In this document: piece after piece, positions 1-11,104 of the stretch
Layout of the letters: each line of letters starts with the position of its first letter
Numbering within the stretch: position 1 is the stretch's first letter
Translations under genes and position numbers: made by a program
Assembly (NCBI GenBank): GCA_015501585.1
Contig: JADNRY010000038.1
Span: forward strand, 124,001-188,000
Length of the DNA: 64,000 nt
Origin: Rhodocollybia butyracea
Taxonomy: Eukaryota > Basidiomycota > Agaricomycetes > Agaricales > Omphalotaceae
Reading direction: 5' to 3'
The notes under the pieces: model-generated
The model's database searches: none
The model's input: only the letters and a program-made list of their open reading frames with translations
Told to the model about the DNA's origin: nothing

Positions 1-176
1 TGTGACGTAATTGTGTATACAATGATTGGGCGCTTATTTCCTATTGTAGCTCAACGTTCATTGTTCTTCGCGAGACTTATAAGTAATTAAGTGAGCTGAG
101 CTTTTTCTACTTCCACCCTTGAGCGCTCTAGTGTCGCACTCTCCTTTTCTTTTTATTTGCTTGGCTGAGCCTAAAT

Positions 177-2297
177 ATGCAAACTACTGTCCTTTTGTTG
201 TCGCTCTTTTCTCTCTCTTACGCACTTCCAGTTCCATGGAAGAACGATTCTTTTTCACGGATTTTTTCAAGAACAACTGTTACGAATGCAACGGCGTCCA
301 CGACATCCAATAAATACGTAGTTGCTCACCACATGGTTGGAAACACTTTTCCATACACTTCACAAAACTGGCTCAATGATATCATCCTCGCCCATGCTTC
401 TGGTATTGACGGTTTTGCTCTGAACATGGGTAGTGACTCATGGCAACCTGCAAGAGTGGCCGATGCGTGCGTTGCCTCAATCATCTCTATTTTTCCGTTA
501 TCTGACATTAGACCTTTGTAGATACGCTGCTGCTCAAAACTCGTCCCTCAACTTCAAGATGTTCCTTTCTCTGGACATGTCGTACGTACGCTGTTCTCTC
601 TATATATGAAAGTAGTCAATCGTCTCTGCCAGTGTTCTTCCTTGCACATCTAACGACGATGCTGCGTCTTTACGCTCCCTAGTTTCCACATACCTCTCAC
701 ACCCTAATCAATTGCTATACTCCCGTAAATCTTCTACTCAACTACCGCTTGTGTCGACCTTTGCCGGGGAATCGTGTCAATTCGGTCAAAGCTCGGTCGC
801 AGAGGGATGGAGTACTCAGTTTGCGCAACATCCCGAGTTGAAAGGGAAAATCACCTTCGTACCATCATTCTTTGTCGCCCCTGCTCAAATGTCCGAGTTC
901 CATGATATTGTTGATGGAACGTTCAATGTAAGTAGCTTCCTTGAGCTTATATTGTTTCCACTAACCAACTTACAGTGGAATGGCGGATGGCCAGTTAAGC
1001 TGACGACCGACTCCACCGGATCGTCTGCGACGTCGCTCTCTTCATCTTTAAAGGGCCTTCTCGGGGTCAGCACTACAACCAACCCAATTGGTTCGCTATC
1101 TGATCTTCTTGGAAACTCGAACAGCGAGGCATCTTCCTCGTCGGTCACTTCCGGAGTATCTAGCCTCGAAGACGCTTTGAGCGGTTTCATTGGTTCATCT
1201 GACTCTGACAGTCAATTTATCAACGCTCTTTCGGCGAATTCGACATCGGACAATGTCTATATTGCTGCAGTCAGTCCCTGGTTCTTCACCCATTTTGGCC
1301 AAAATTCCTTCAACAAGAACGCGAGTTGAATTCTTCGTCATACGGCTGAAAGTACCGACTGACATCTCGCTCCTTAGTTTCTCTATCTTGCGGACCAGCA
1401 TCTCTACTCCAAACGCTGGGAGTCCCTAATATCAGCCCAAGCACCTCTTGGAGACGATGCTGATCCAACGAATACAACATCAGCCCAACCAATCGCACCT
1501 CAAGTCGACATTGTTGAGCTGATAACATGGAACGATTATGGCGAGTCCCAGTCAGTACTAGCTCTTTTGCGTTGCTGCATCGTAACAAAACCTCATCACC
1601 ACTGCTACTTTTCAGTTACCTTGGTCCCATTGAAGGAGCTCTCCCAGCTGGCAGTGAAGCATGGACAGACGGTATGAATCATACTGGTAAGTATATGTCG
1701 TAACCTCTCCCTTGGTGGTACTAACCTGGATGTATTTATATAGGATGGCTCTCTCTGACATCGTACTATGCCACAGCTTTCAAAACCGGGTCGTATCCTA
1801 ACATTTCCTCAAGCGAGGAACGCCTTGTAATGTGGGCGCGTACCCACCCCGCATCCGCCAACGCAACTTCCGATGACATTGGTCCCGTGCTAGGCAGTGA
1901 ATTGGTGAGTTTCCGACGTGCCTTTTTCTCTCCTAGGTCTGCTCACGCTCGATACAACTACTCAATCCAATAGGTCCTCGATGCCATTTGGGCTATCACC
2001 TTGCTTTCCGAACCCGCGAACGTCACACTGGAAATCATCCCTTCCTCAAACTCATCTTCTACAACTCCCCTTGCTTCCCAGACTTTTTCTGTTCCTGCCG
2101 GTATAAGCAAACTTACGATCCCCATCTCGGTCCCCGATTCTTTGGACAGTGTCAGCATGCAAGGTGCGGTTGAGCGTGGAGGAGATGTCGTTATGAAGTT
2201 GGATGCTGGGAGCCAAGGGTTCACTTTCGTTGCCCAACCTCAAACATTCAATTATAATGCCTGGGTCGGGTGCGTGGGTGGAGGATGTGTGGTTTGA
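177..2297 (+). CDS. Secreted GH71 alpha-1,3-glucanase (mutanase)
   Basis: Multi-exon gene for a glycoside hydrolase family 71 enzyme. GH71 enzymes hydrolyse alpha-1,3-glucan, a fungal cell-wall polymer. The ATG at 177 opens a hydrophobic signal peptide (about residues 1-17, ending near SYALPVP). The GH71 N-terminal pattern follows: VVAHHMVGNTFPYT, then GIDGFALNMGSDSWQ. An intron at about 467-521 joins VADA to YAAAQNSS, followed by FKMFLSLDM. Later exons carry STFAGESCQFG, WNGGWP, AAVSPWFFTHFG, ITWNDYGES and HYLGPIEG, all typical of the family. The C-terminal part, from about 1950 to the TGA at 2295-2297, looks like a beta-rich accessory region. A Ser-rich insert of about 60-70 residues (1010-1215) interrupts the catalytic domain. 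Family assignment is confident; exact junctions are not. Confidence 0.9.
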
Positions 2298-2570
2298 ATC
2301 TCTTATTCTTAATGTTCTTATCCCTGTAAAGTTGTATTGCTTACCCTCGAGTTTTCAGTAATGTATCCGTAGCACTTGGTCTACTGTTGTATAGTATAGT
2401 AACAACGCAATGTATTGTTTTGATTCTGCAAGGAAACACTGGCAGTAAAAAAGATCAACTATCATATCCATAAGTATCGTATTACAGATGGGTGAGTGTG
2501 GCATGAAATTTTCATAGCATAAGTATTGGGAGGTTCACATGCGATTGGCACACTGGGTACCAAACCCTAG

Positions 2571-3541
2571 CTAAATACCGGCTATCATAGGCTGACCTGT
2601 CGCCTTAAGAGACTGTGCTACAGTAGGACGGTAAGGAACGATGGATCGTATTCCCTTATATCGAGCATGGCCCGAAATCGCTTGAACAACGAGTCCAGAG
2701 TCAGTATTATCCTGTAACGTAATGGTCAAACACCCAAGAATACCCAAGACGGTTTGGATGTAGATATTAACTCACGGTAACGCATGCTGGGATCCATGTC
2801 TGAATTGGGCCCCTTGATGTATGTAGAGGGACTTGAGCAAACACCATGAGCTGTAAACAATAATTGAGTAGGAGAACGAAGGAGGGGGTCAACAGTAAGA
2901 CGTACCGGGCTCTCCTTTTTATCAAACAAAGGTGCTATTTCTTTTCGGAAACAACTAAACTCGTTTTCCTTCCGATCTCCATTCCGGGGGTCAATGTAGG
3001 ATACAAAGTAAACCCGTTCTGGCTCAGTAGGCTGCGCGCAAAAGTTGATGTCAAAAAAATTAACGGGAATGAGATGATTATTACCCTGTATTGGCGTAAG
3101 TGTGGCCGAGTGACTTGTCCATAGGCCCAATCTGTGTATGCGTTACTAGCATTGAGACGTCTAATACGCACAGTCTCTCCAATCTAAAAATTTTCGCGTC
3201 AGTTACAGAGTAATCAAGATCGAACTTGCGTTGACCTTAAAGTAATCGACGCCAGTAATCAGTCCTGGATCGCCGACCCCCGCGATACGAGCCATTTCCT
3301 CAGAATGGGCATGTGAGGAGGAGGAACTGTTTCGTGTCTGCGAGCTAGAGGACGATCGACGAGCGCCCGAATGATCCCTGAGGTCTGAGGGTGGAGTCTG
3401 AAGCTTCGGAGCATACCAAGGCTTGGGGCCAGACGAGTGGCTAGTAGGGTTCTGAGTGTATGCGGGGTGATAGGGACCAGGAGGATGAGCACTAGAAGTA
3501 GGCAAGACGTAGCCTTCCGGATACCATCTTTGGGCGCACAT
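2571..3541 (-). CDS. Hypothetical Ser/Pro-rich protein
   Basis: Five-exon reading on the minus strand, starting at the ATG at 3541 (MCAQRWYPEGYVLP). A Pro/Ser-rich stretch follows (about residues 15-70, with runs of S), then a conserved-looking segment (MARIAGVGDPGLITGVDYFK). Further exons read IGETVRIRRLNASN, PTEPERVYFVSYIDPRNGDR, and a final exon DNTDSGLVVQAISGHARYKG ending PMIAGI at 2571. Each junction has GT and AG with 50-65 bp between, and frames are kept across all four. The VRIRR and VYFVSYIDP strands suggest a small beta-rich fold, but I do not recognise the family. A TIR element sits about 200 bp upstream of the start and could affect its promoter. Confidence 0.6.
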
Positions 3542-3741
3542 TGTACAGCTCAGGCGAGTGAGGGGAGATAAAATGTTGCATTTCCAGTAAAAATTCGAGA
3601 ATTTATTGGTCTTTGCGCTGGTCAAAGCAGTGAGAAAGTCGAAATAAGACCACAAAGAGCGGACAAAGGAAAATGCAATTCCATAGCTAGTACTTAAACA
3701 ATAGACGTTCGTGCAACAGTGGTCAAAATTTGAGCAGGGTA

Positions 3742-3875
3742 CGGTTCCCGAGCAGGATCAGGTAGAAATCAAAAGTCTAGAGCTCAAGTATATACGCCGT
3801 CCGTCACACATTACATAAATTATAAGAAATTAGGTTTGCTTATCACCATGCCGCAATCCGGCTCTGGACTCGCCG
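3742..3875 (+). repeat. Left terminal inverted repeat of the 3742-4911 element
   Basis: About 133 bp, matching the reverse complement of 4779-4911. Key shared blocks are ATACGCCGTCCGTCACA and AATTATAAGAAATTAGG. Confidence 0.85.
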
Positions 3876-4778
3876 CTTGCTACTTAGCTTTTCGGGTACA
3901 CAGTCGTTAATATCCTTGTCTGAGCAATGGGATACTGGGGAATGACACCTTTTCATGCCAAAGAAGGAAGCCCCACTGCTCACTTCAATTGATCTCTCAT
4001 TTTGGCACAAGAAGAGGAGCCCACCGATCCTGCCTGCAACCTGAGCATGAGGATAGGTGATAGGCTAAGACTCACCCAATGATTAGTAGTATAAAGACAA
4101 CAACCAAGATGACAACTCCAGTGTCACAGCCGAAGGCAATACTACAGATGCTGAAATAAGTTGTGCTAGAAATCAGTCAGATAATTACTATTGAAGTACT
4201 AAGGCGAAAGTCACATAGCCCAAGCGGGGCCTTAATCACTCCCTGGCATCAAGGCCATGATAAAGAGGGTCCTATAAACTAAAGAATCTCTAGTGATCGA
4301 GTTTGTAACACCTCTTGCAATGGGTCTTACCCCTGTCATGTGGACTACTAGATATGTACCAATGTTTGATACCAATGATATATTGTGGTCGTTTAACACC
4401 AACTTTTCACAGACTTCGATGTTCATGATGGTCTTCCGAGTCAATAACTTGCCAATAACAATGCCAGAAACCCTCCAGGAGTGACCCCGACTCCCGCATC
4501 TGGATCCGCTTCGATGGGTGGTTCCAACCAAAGTCAAGGTAAGAACAGCAGTGTAGCTCTCAAAATATTAAGGATTGCCTCTGCCATGGCACTCAGCACA
4601 TGATGTTGGTCTCTCCGCCGTAAACCTTTAATAGGGCGAGTCCTATATTATCTGATTGCACAGACAGTGATACTTTTGAAAGCCTCCCATTGCACCTGTT
4701 TGGCAGGCCAGCGCAAAGGTTGTGCAAAGGTGCCGCCCCGCTGAGTCTCCGCCATCCTCACTGACTATTCAAGGCGGG

Positions 4779-4911
4779 CGCCGAGCTTGAAGCCAGATTG
4801 CGGCATGGTTATAAACAAACCTAATTTCTTATAATTTATGTAATTGTGACGGACGGCGTATATATTTGAGCTCTAGACTTTTGATTTCTACCTGATCCTG
4901 CTCGGGAACCG
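4779..4911 (-). repeat. Right terminal inverted repeat of the 3742-4911 element
   Basis: Reverse complement of the left repeat, with a handful of mismatches. It ends GGGAACCG, followed by the TA flank. Confidence 0.85.
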
Positions 4912-4913
4912 TA

Positions 4914-5291
4914 GCAGGGGGGCATTGTTCTCTGTCGAAAGGTAGCTGCTTCTTTTTCCTTCAACAATGACCTACATCTGGGATCTCATTCGGATCTGAA
5001 AGTCGAGTTCGGGCCGTCGAACGGCGCCTAATTTTTCCCTGTTTACAAGTTTACAAGTTGATATTCATCTGTTCATGCACTCTTCTCGTTCTCTCCAAAT
5101 TTTCAAGATCCAGAGGCGGCAACGATCTTCTTTCCAATTAAACTCGGGGTCACATAAAGAAAAAAGACGGAAAAGCACAGTTCAGTTGGAAGACAGTCGC
5201 TCATTTGAGGTACGTCGGTCTTGGTCTCAGCGCGTGGTTTTAGCTGAGTATAGAGTGGCAGGCGAAAACCTCAGCATGTTCGCATTTTTGC
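4914..5291. other. Intergenic / 5' region of the nucleotidyltransferase gene
   Basis: It lies between the TIR element and the Cid1-like gene. A short basic open frame (5075-5320) is present but has no recognisable domain and ends out of frame with the downstream gene. I see no other feature here. Confidence 0.4.
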
Positions 5292-7333
5292 ATGCAAAAC
5301 AGAGTACCGGGACATCGTAATTACTCAACAAATATTAATATCGAATATCAAAGCAAATTCCTGCGTACTTTCTTACAAAAATCTGCGAATCAATCAGTGA
5401 ATGAAAAAACTAATCTTTCCCTCCCCGATCATGACACCCAACACCTTTTGAAAAAGTCGCAAGAGGTATGAAGCTTTTCCACGTGTTCGGCGAGACTCTC
5501 ATACCTTTGAACTATAGGTTATCCGCCTTTCCCCCATTGTGATACGGGCTCGGGAACATTCGCTACGTCGTGTTCAGCAGCACATATCTAGTCTCTATGG
5601 CCCGATGTTCAGGGTTCAACTTTTTGGTAGTACGCGATATGGAGTTTCCTTCCCAGATAGTGATTTGGATATGGTCATACTGGTATGCGCATCCTGAGAC
5701 CACCCGGTTGATGTCTGACTCGTAACAGGATCCAAACCATCCAAAAGGAGCGCCCCAATCAGACTGTGTGTATACAAAGTGCTTTACCAACTCTTGCTAC
5801 TAATATGACCTATCAGCAAAGCATCATATCAAGTACACAATACATGCCATATTGTCTCCTCTTTCTGAATCGTCTTAGGGCTTTAGCACAAAACCTTCGC
5901 AAAACAAATAATTTTGTTGACGTGTTTCCGATACCAAATGCCAAGGTTCTTTGTCTCCATTAGCAAATATCTTACTGATGACATAATGTCCACCAAGATT
6001 CCAATAGGCCAGTTTCTGCTAAAAAGTATGATGATTGAGTTGGATCCTTATCCTTTGCAGTTAAATTCAAGGATCGTGTAAACAACCTTATGATTGACCT
6101 CAATATTAATGACCGTGGAGGTGACGTGCTTACCGTTCTCTTTCTGAGCACCAGGATATACTCACCGTTGAAGAAGGTTTGGTCAACACACGACTAATCG
6201 AAGAATATTGTAATGTACTCCCGATTTTGCGTCCAATGTTGGCGTTTATCAAGTTATGGGCCAAGCCACTACAACTCAATAATTCTTCCATATCCCACGC
6301 AACATTTAGTAGCTATGCCTTTGCCCTAATGACTATCGCTGTTCTTCAAGTGCGTTTGTTATATTTAATGGATCAAATCCTTAATGACTCGTCATGGTAC
6401 ATGTAGAACATGGGACTATTACCGAATTTACACTACTGGGTCGACGGAAGCCCTTTGATCGAAGACTCAGAAATTCTCGATTCTAAAGGAAGGACCTATC
6501 TCGCCAAATTTCGTCGTATGGATCCGGATACTTGGCGGCCTATCGTCGGCTTCACATTAAAGGAAGCCTTGTATGCTTGGTTCAAGTGTGTATCTTACTA
6601 CGTCTTAGCACTGACATATTCCTGACTTGTCTGTATACCTCCTCAGGTATTGGGGTACTGAATACCCCTATAGATACCCTCATGTCGTAGACGTCAAAAT
6701 TGGCATTATGTCTAGACCGAACGATGCCTACTACACAACTGAACCCATCTCTGCGATGAGACGACGCACCAACAAATCCAAGCTCATACTAGTGGATCCT
6801 TTTGAACGCGACAGAGTACGTTCACTCGACCTCTAAACTCGTAGCCTCATAGTCACTTATGGTTCTTCGTGTCTCTTACACAGGTTATCACCGCGAATAT
6901 CTCATCAGATTCAATGAACAAGTTTCGACAAGAATGTGGGATTATGATGAACCGACTTATACCTTCGAATACGAGTATACTGGACGCACGAATCACAGAC
7001 GTAAGATTCCTTCGCCAGGGCGCATTTGAGAAGGAAAAAAGGAATCAAGGAGGAATACCATTCTTACCAAGAATCCTCCGCGGTAACGGAAAAATGGCGA
7101 AATTGGTCTTACCCAAACACACCCTTCTTCAAAAGAAAATCCAGGTCCGCCCTACCAAAAAGAATAGTGCAGATGATGGCGAGCCACGGCCGATGAAAGA
7201 CACCATTGGATATGCTATACTTGATGAACCTCGGAATACGATTTGGGACATGGGACAGAGGAAAAGGGAAACTACGCGTCCATCCCAGCTGTCGCTCGAG
7301 CTTAAACAAAAAGAGCACAGCTATGAGAGCTAG
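5292..7333 (+). CDS. Cid1-family non-canonical poly(A)/poly(U) polymerase
   Basis: Multi-exon gene for an RNA nucleotidyltransferase that adds A or U residues to RNA 3' ends. The polymerase signature is LFGSTRYGVSFPDSDLDMVI (about 5600-5690): the GS motif plus two catalytic Asp. The third acidic position is MIDLNIND near 6090. The PAP-associated central part reads NTRLIEEYCNVLPILRP, IKLWAKPL, then SSYAFALMTIAVLQ and NMGLLPNLHY. The C-terminal domain includes VDVKIGIMSRPNDAYY and VDPFERDR. I chose the ATG at 5292 because it opens a frame (MQNRVPGHRNYSTN) that joins in phase, through an intron at about 5474-5518, to KSQE|VIRLSP. A basic, Ser/Leu-rich N-terminus makes mitochondrial import possible but unproven. 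One junction near 6000 seems to need a 10-nt micro-exon. Confidence 0.8.
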
Positions 7334-7739
7334 TCTTCTTGAATCTTAGATCAAATAGTGTAGTTCAGACTCCCCAATTTTAATTCTTCAAAATTTTAGC
7401 CTGGTGAATATATCATAGTTCTGGAGTATGGGCGGGATTTGACCATGCAATGACTCTAGCTTGTTGTCTTTATAAATGTGTAGAACTCTACGGTTTTATT
7501 TAAGATTACAGGTAAAATAAAACATGCGGTAAGCGAGTTATATATAGTATTAACTAATAGTGGTAAAATATCCAGATATGCACCTGACCATAAAACGACC
7601 AAGTAGACCCGAGGGCCGTAAGAAAAGAACCCGGTAAATGATAAAAGGTAACCCGGTGGGCGAATTCTCCCACACTATATAGTCTAGACAAGTGTTTACA
7701 TTGGTATATGTAAAATTAACAGCATCAGTATGCTGCCCA

Positions 7740-8670
7740 TTTTGGAACGGGCGCCAGGAAAAAAATAGGACTGCCTCCTTATCATAAAAATGCTGCCAAG
7801 GGTGATGGGGGAGACAGTAAAATTGTGCTACCGCTTTGTCACCCTTGGGGAGGCAGCAAGATAATGCTGCCTCCCAGTCCTCCTTAGCAGCATAATAATG
7901 CTGTCAAGGGGATTGCAGAGACAGCAGAATAATGCTGCCTCCTCCCCCCCAGCTGTCTCATCTTCCTCAATGGCATAATAATGCTGTCAAGGGGATTGAG
8001 GAGACAGCAGAATAATGCTGCCCCCTTGACAGCAGTATTATGCTGTAGTTGTCTCATCTTCCTTGACGGCATAATAATACTGTCAAAGGGATTGGGGAGA
8101 CAGCACTATTAAGCAGTCAAGCTGGGAAGGAAAGCAATGGTTCCTCCTCATACGATAATACCCTTTGACAGCATAATACTGCTCTCAGGAAGAGGCAGCG
8201 AAATAATGCTGCCCGCTACTTCTCCTTAGCGGCATAATAATGCTGTCAAGGGAACAGCAGATCAATGTCTGACATGTCTCGCTTGACAGCATTATTATGC
8301 AGTGGAGCTAGGGAGAAAAGGAACAGATTCTCCTTGTACCCCTTGACAGCATAATAGTGCTCTCAGGGGATTTGAGAGGCAGAAAAATGATGCTGCCTCC
8401 TGCTCCTCCTTGGTGGCATAATAATGCTGTCAAGCGCATTGGAAGACAGAAAAATACTGCTACCTTCTCATTCTCCCTGGCAGCGTTATGATGCAGTCAC
8501 GCTGGGAGACAGCAGAATAATACTTTCTCCCAGCTGATTATTTTTTGGCTGGCCAAAGCGCCTTAATTTCTGCCATTTCCTTGATGGCATAATCATGCTC
8601 TCAAGGGTGATGGAACAGCAAAATAATGCTGCGTTCTCATTCCCCTTGACAGCATTATTATGCTGCCAAC
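7740..8670. repeat. Left arm: array of degenerate palindromic repeats
   Basis: About 0.9 kb made of two recurring half-motifs, CATAATAATGCTGTCAAGGG and GGAGACAGCAGAATAATGCT, alternating in both orientations and separated by 15-40 bp of C/T-rich or G/A-rich linker. Each core (GCAGCATTATTATGCTG type) is itself palindromic, so the arm can form many small hairpins as well as pairing with the right arm. Repeat spacing is irregular and copies are diverged. Confidence 0.85.
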
Positions 8671-8902
8671 TTGGTTTGATCAGAGTAAGGAAATTTTAAT
8701 CGGATCTACTCCCAGGATAGTAATCAAAGGGCTTGGGACAGCTGAACCTCCTCCGTTGTAGTACTTACATCTGCCTTGTGTGTCTGCACTCATAATACAC
8801 AGCCACATACAGCCACATTGCAAATTTTTGCTTAAACTAGGCATCTTCAGGCAGCTGGGCCAACGGATAAGGATTACAATATGGTTTATTAATGTGCACC
8901 TC

Positions 8903-9673
8903 TCATGCCTGACACTTGTGAGCTTCCATCGCGTCCAACTTTTGTGCCCAGTCCTGGAGCTGTTCCTCATCCAGATCGGCCCATGCTTTCTCCATTCTAG
9001 CCTGGATTTTTTCCTCTTCAGCCTTTGCCTTCCTCTCCTTTCTCTCAAGTTCCCAGATGCATACTTTCTTCTCATAGAGGCGTTGATTTTGTGGAGAAGT
9101 GGAATCCCGCAAACCTAATAGATAGCGTGGTCGGACATTCCGGGGAGAATATTCATTTTGAGCACCATGCTGTTCGACATGCTTCCTATTTTAACTGTGA
9201 GACCACTGTGGACTATTGAACAAATCATTCATACACACTTTTGATGGGCAAGTTGCGCTTTGTCCAGAATAATGTCATGATGACTATGGATCCATGAGTA
9301 AACAAAACAAGAAATTGACGAGTGGCCACAGAATCAATCATGAAGCAGAATTGGAGAATAGCATACCAAATATAACTGACGCGAGAATAGTCCTTTTGGA
9401 TGGCCTTTGCTTCTTTTGATTGTGCTTCAGACTGCTCAGCGCATTTCCTGCAAACATGTTGATAATTTATTAGAAGAGATGGATATAGACTTACCTTGCC
9501 ATACGTTCCCGAGCCTTTCGATTATATTCCTCTGCATTTCTAATGTACAGATCATATGGAATCGGTACTCATCAATGAATAATACTTCCTACACACCTGT
9601 GGCGATAATCTTTGGAGGCCGCAGCGCTCTTGAGCTGTTTTTCACGTTTAGCCATATTCTTTCTGGAGCTCAT
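8903..9673 (-). CDS. Passenger gene: charged helical protein inside the 4.66-kb element
   Basis: Intron-containing reading on the minus strand, with exons in order: MSSRKNMAKREKQLKSAAAS through KDYRHR; DLYIRNAEEYNRKARERMAR; KCAEQSEAQSKEAKAIQKDY; a short segment near 9250-9290; and the last exon, from HVEQHGAQNEYSPRNVRPRY to KLDAMEAHKCQA at the stop 8903-8905. Donors (GTAAGT, GTATGC, GTGTGTAGG) and AG acceptors are present. The protein is rich in K, E, A and R and should be mostly alpha-helical or coiled-coil. An extra upstream exon (about 9740-9785) could splice on in phase, so the true start may be higher. I recognise no catalytic domain. Its position inside the element suggests it is carried as cargo. 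Confidence 0.5.
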
Positions 9674-9739
9674 GTCTATAAATGAATGCTCCTATGAGCT
9701 GTCCATTATATTAAAAGAAATATGTGAGGACATACTTGA

Positions 9740-10570
9740 GTTCAGGGGGAGGATGCGGAAAACGAGTGATGGTTCAGAGTCAAGTTAGTACTGCAACGTA
9801 ATCACACTTAATTCTTAATTTCGAGTTCGTCATTTGTGCATTATTTCATTTATTAGCTCTTTCTTTTGGATCTCAATGACATCAAAATGTAGAGAACATG
9901 TATGAATTATGCATAGCATACAGAAAGTAATATTTGTGAGACATCCAGCCTTGAGGAATTCAGATGACAGTCAAAACTAGTACTACAACTACATATTGGC
10001 ACTGCATAGACGGTCCAGTTCCATCTCCTCTTCCTTGCATCGCAGAAAACTTTCAAATTCAAATATATATCAGCACACACATCTTCCATAAATTTACAAT
10101 TGGCCTTCGCGAAATCGATGGCTTCCAGTGTGGCAATGTGTTGGTGAGTGTTGGCGAGTGTTGGCGACTTTGTTGGCGATGCAGAAATTAGTGTTCGTGA
10201 TATGTTGGCCATGTGAAATCCACTAGAACTTAGGAAGTGGAAGAGTGTGGATGGGAAATTGCCCAATGCGGTTTAATTTGAGGGCCAGACTGAGATTGTA
10301 TGTTTCATTATCTGGTATGGTAATCTACTTTTTCGCTGAGTACCGGCTACCTGAAACAATTTACCAGAGTATGTATTGAACCTCCACCTACTCGGGAAGT
10401 AACTCGGGAAGTATCTCAGCCTTCCTCAACCCTCCTCAGCTTTTCAAGTGGTCAATGCTGTCTGACTACAATATACAGATAATTAAGGTATGAAGTGGTT
10501 AACAGTCCCATTAAGGAACAGCCAACCCTTGTGTGGTGTGCACACCACGAATGTATGACATCGGCAATTA
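9740..10570. other. Interior of the element without a confident gene
   Basis: A minus-strand open stretch at about 9990-10266 (with LEAIDFAKANCKFMED) looks protein-like and could be a 5' exon of the passenger gene, but no clean splice path to it was found. A perfect 16-bp palindrome, GTGGTGTGCACACCAC, lies at 10533-10548. Confidence 0.35.
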
Positions 10571-10854
10571 GGGCTGCTCAATTCCACTCGCCCTGTCACT
10601 CACAAGTGAAATCAAATGCGAGCTGATATGATGAGAAACAAGGGCTCCTGGACCCAGCCTGATCCTGACATAATTAATGAGCTGTTTTACGGAGGCGACG
10701 GAAGGGGGTGGGCTGTTCTGAGGCGAGCAACCAGAGCTCTACCCTGTTCTACCGGACACAAGACCCTGTTGAGATCAAACGGCACTACCGGCTTGCGTTT
10801 GATTTCACTCATGAGTGACTTGTGAGTGACATGGCGAGTGGAATTGAGCAGCCC
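10571..10854. mobile_element. 284-bp MITE with TA target duplication, nested in the larger element
   Basis: Inverted ends GGGCTGCTCAATTCCACTCG at 10571 and on the opposite strand at 10854. TIR similarity extends about 50 bp, through CTCACAAGT and GAAATCAAA. TA flanks both sides (10569-10570 and 10855-10856). It has no coding capacity. Size and TA duplication fit a Tc1/mariner-type MITE, unrelated in sequence to the 3742-4911 element. Confidence 0.8.
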
Positions 10855-11104
10855 TATTGGCAATCTGTTCATTCACTACAGTTCACTTGGCTGTGTAGTC
10901 AAGAGTGACGGTAACTTAGTCACCGTAACGGGTCCCCACGGGGTCAAAAAATCACACCTGTAGATCCTGCAGTAGCGGGTACAGGTTTCCCCGTGACCGT
11001 ATTCATTGACACATACTGTATAATCAATTGGTTGGGCGCCTGAATTGGGATATCAGGCTAAATGTTGAAGATTTGGGCTGATAGACCATAATCAGGCGCT
11101 CAGA

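Larger units (their letters stand above)
3742..4911. mobile_element. 1.17-kb non-autonomous TIR DNA transposon, TA target duplication
   Basis: The two ends are near-perfect inverted copies of about 130 bp (3742-3875 and 4779-4911), both starting CGGTTCCCGAGCAGGATC on their own strands. They differ by only a few substitutions and one short indel. TA dinucleotides flank both ends (3740-3741 and 4912-4913), which fits a Tc1/mariner-type insertion. The interior has no transposase. It has short open stretches only, including a hydrophobic segment on the minus strand near 4070-4130. It therefore looks like a deletion derivative or large MITE moved in trans. The low divergence of the TIRs suggests fairly recent insertion. 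Confidence 0.85.

Noticed and set aside
5075..5320. Basic 81-codon frame before the nucleotidyltransferase gene
   Set aside because: No recognisable domain, and it ends in a stop in a different frame from the downstream exon; kept only as a note in the intergenic entry.
7512..7530. TAAAATAAAACATGCGGT shared with about 21316 as a mobile-element end
   Set aside because: Only about 18 AT-rich bases match, with no inverted partner or target duplication; may be chance.
7740..8670. CRISPR-like array
   Set aside because: The repeats are palindromic, diverged and irregularly spaced, the genome is eukaryotic, and the array pairs with an inverted partner arm of a transposon.
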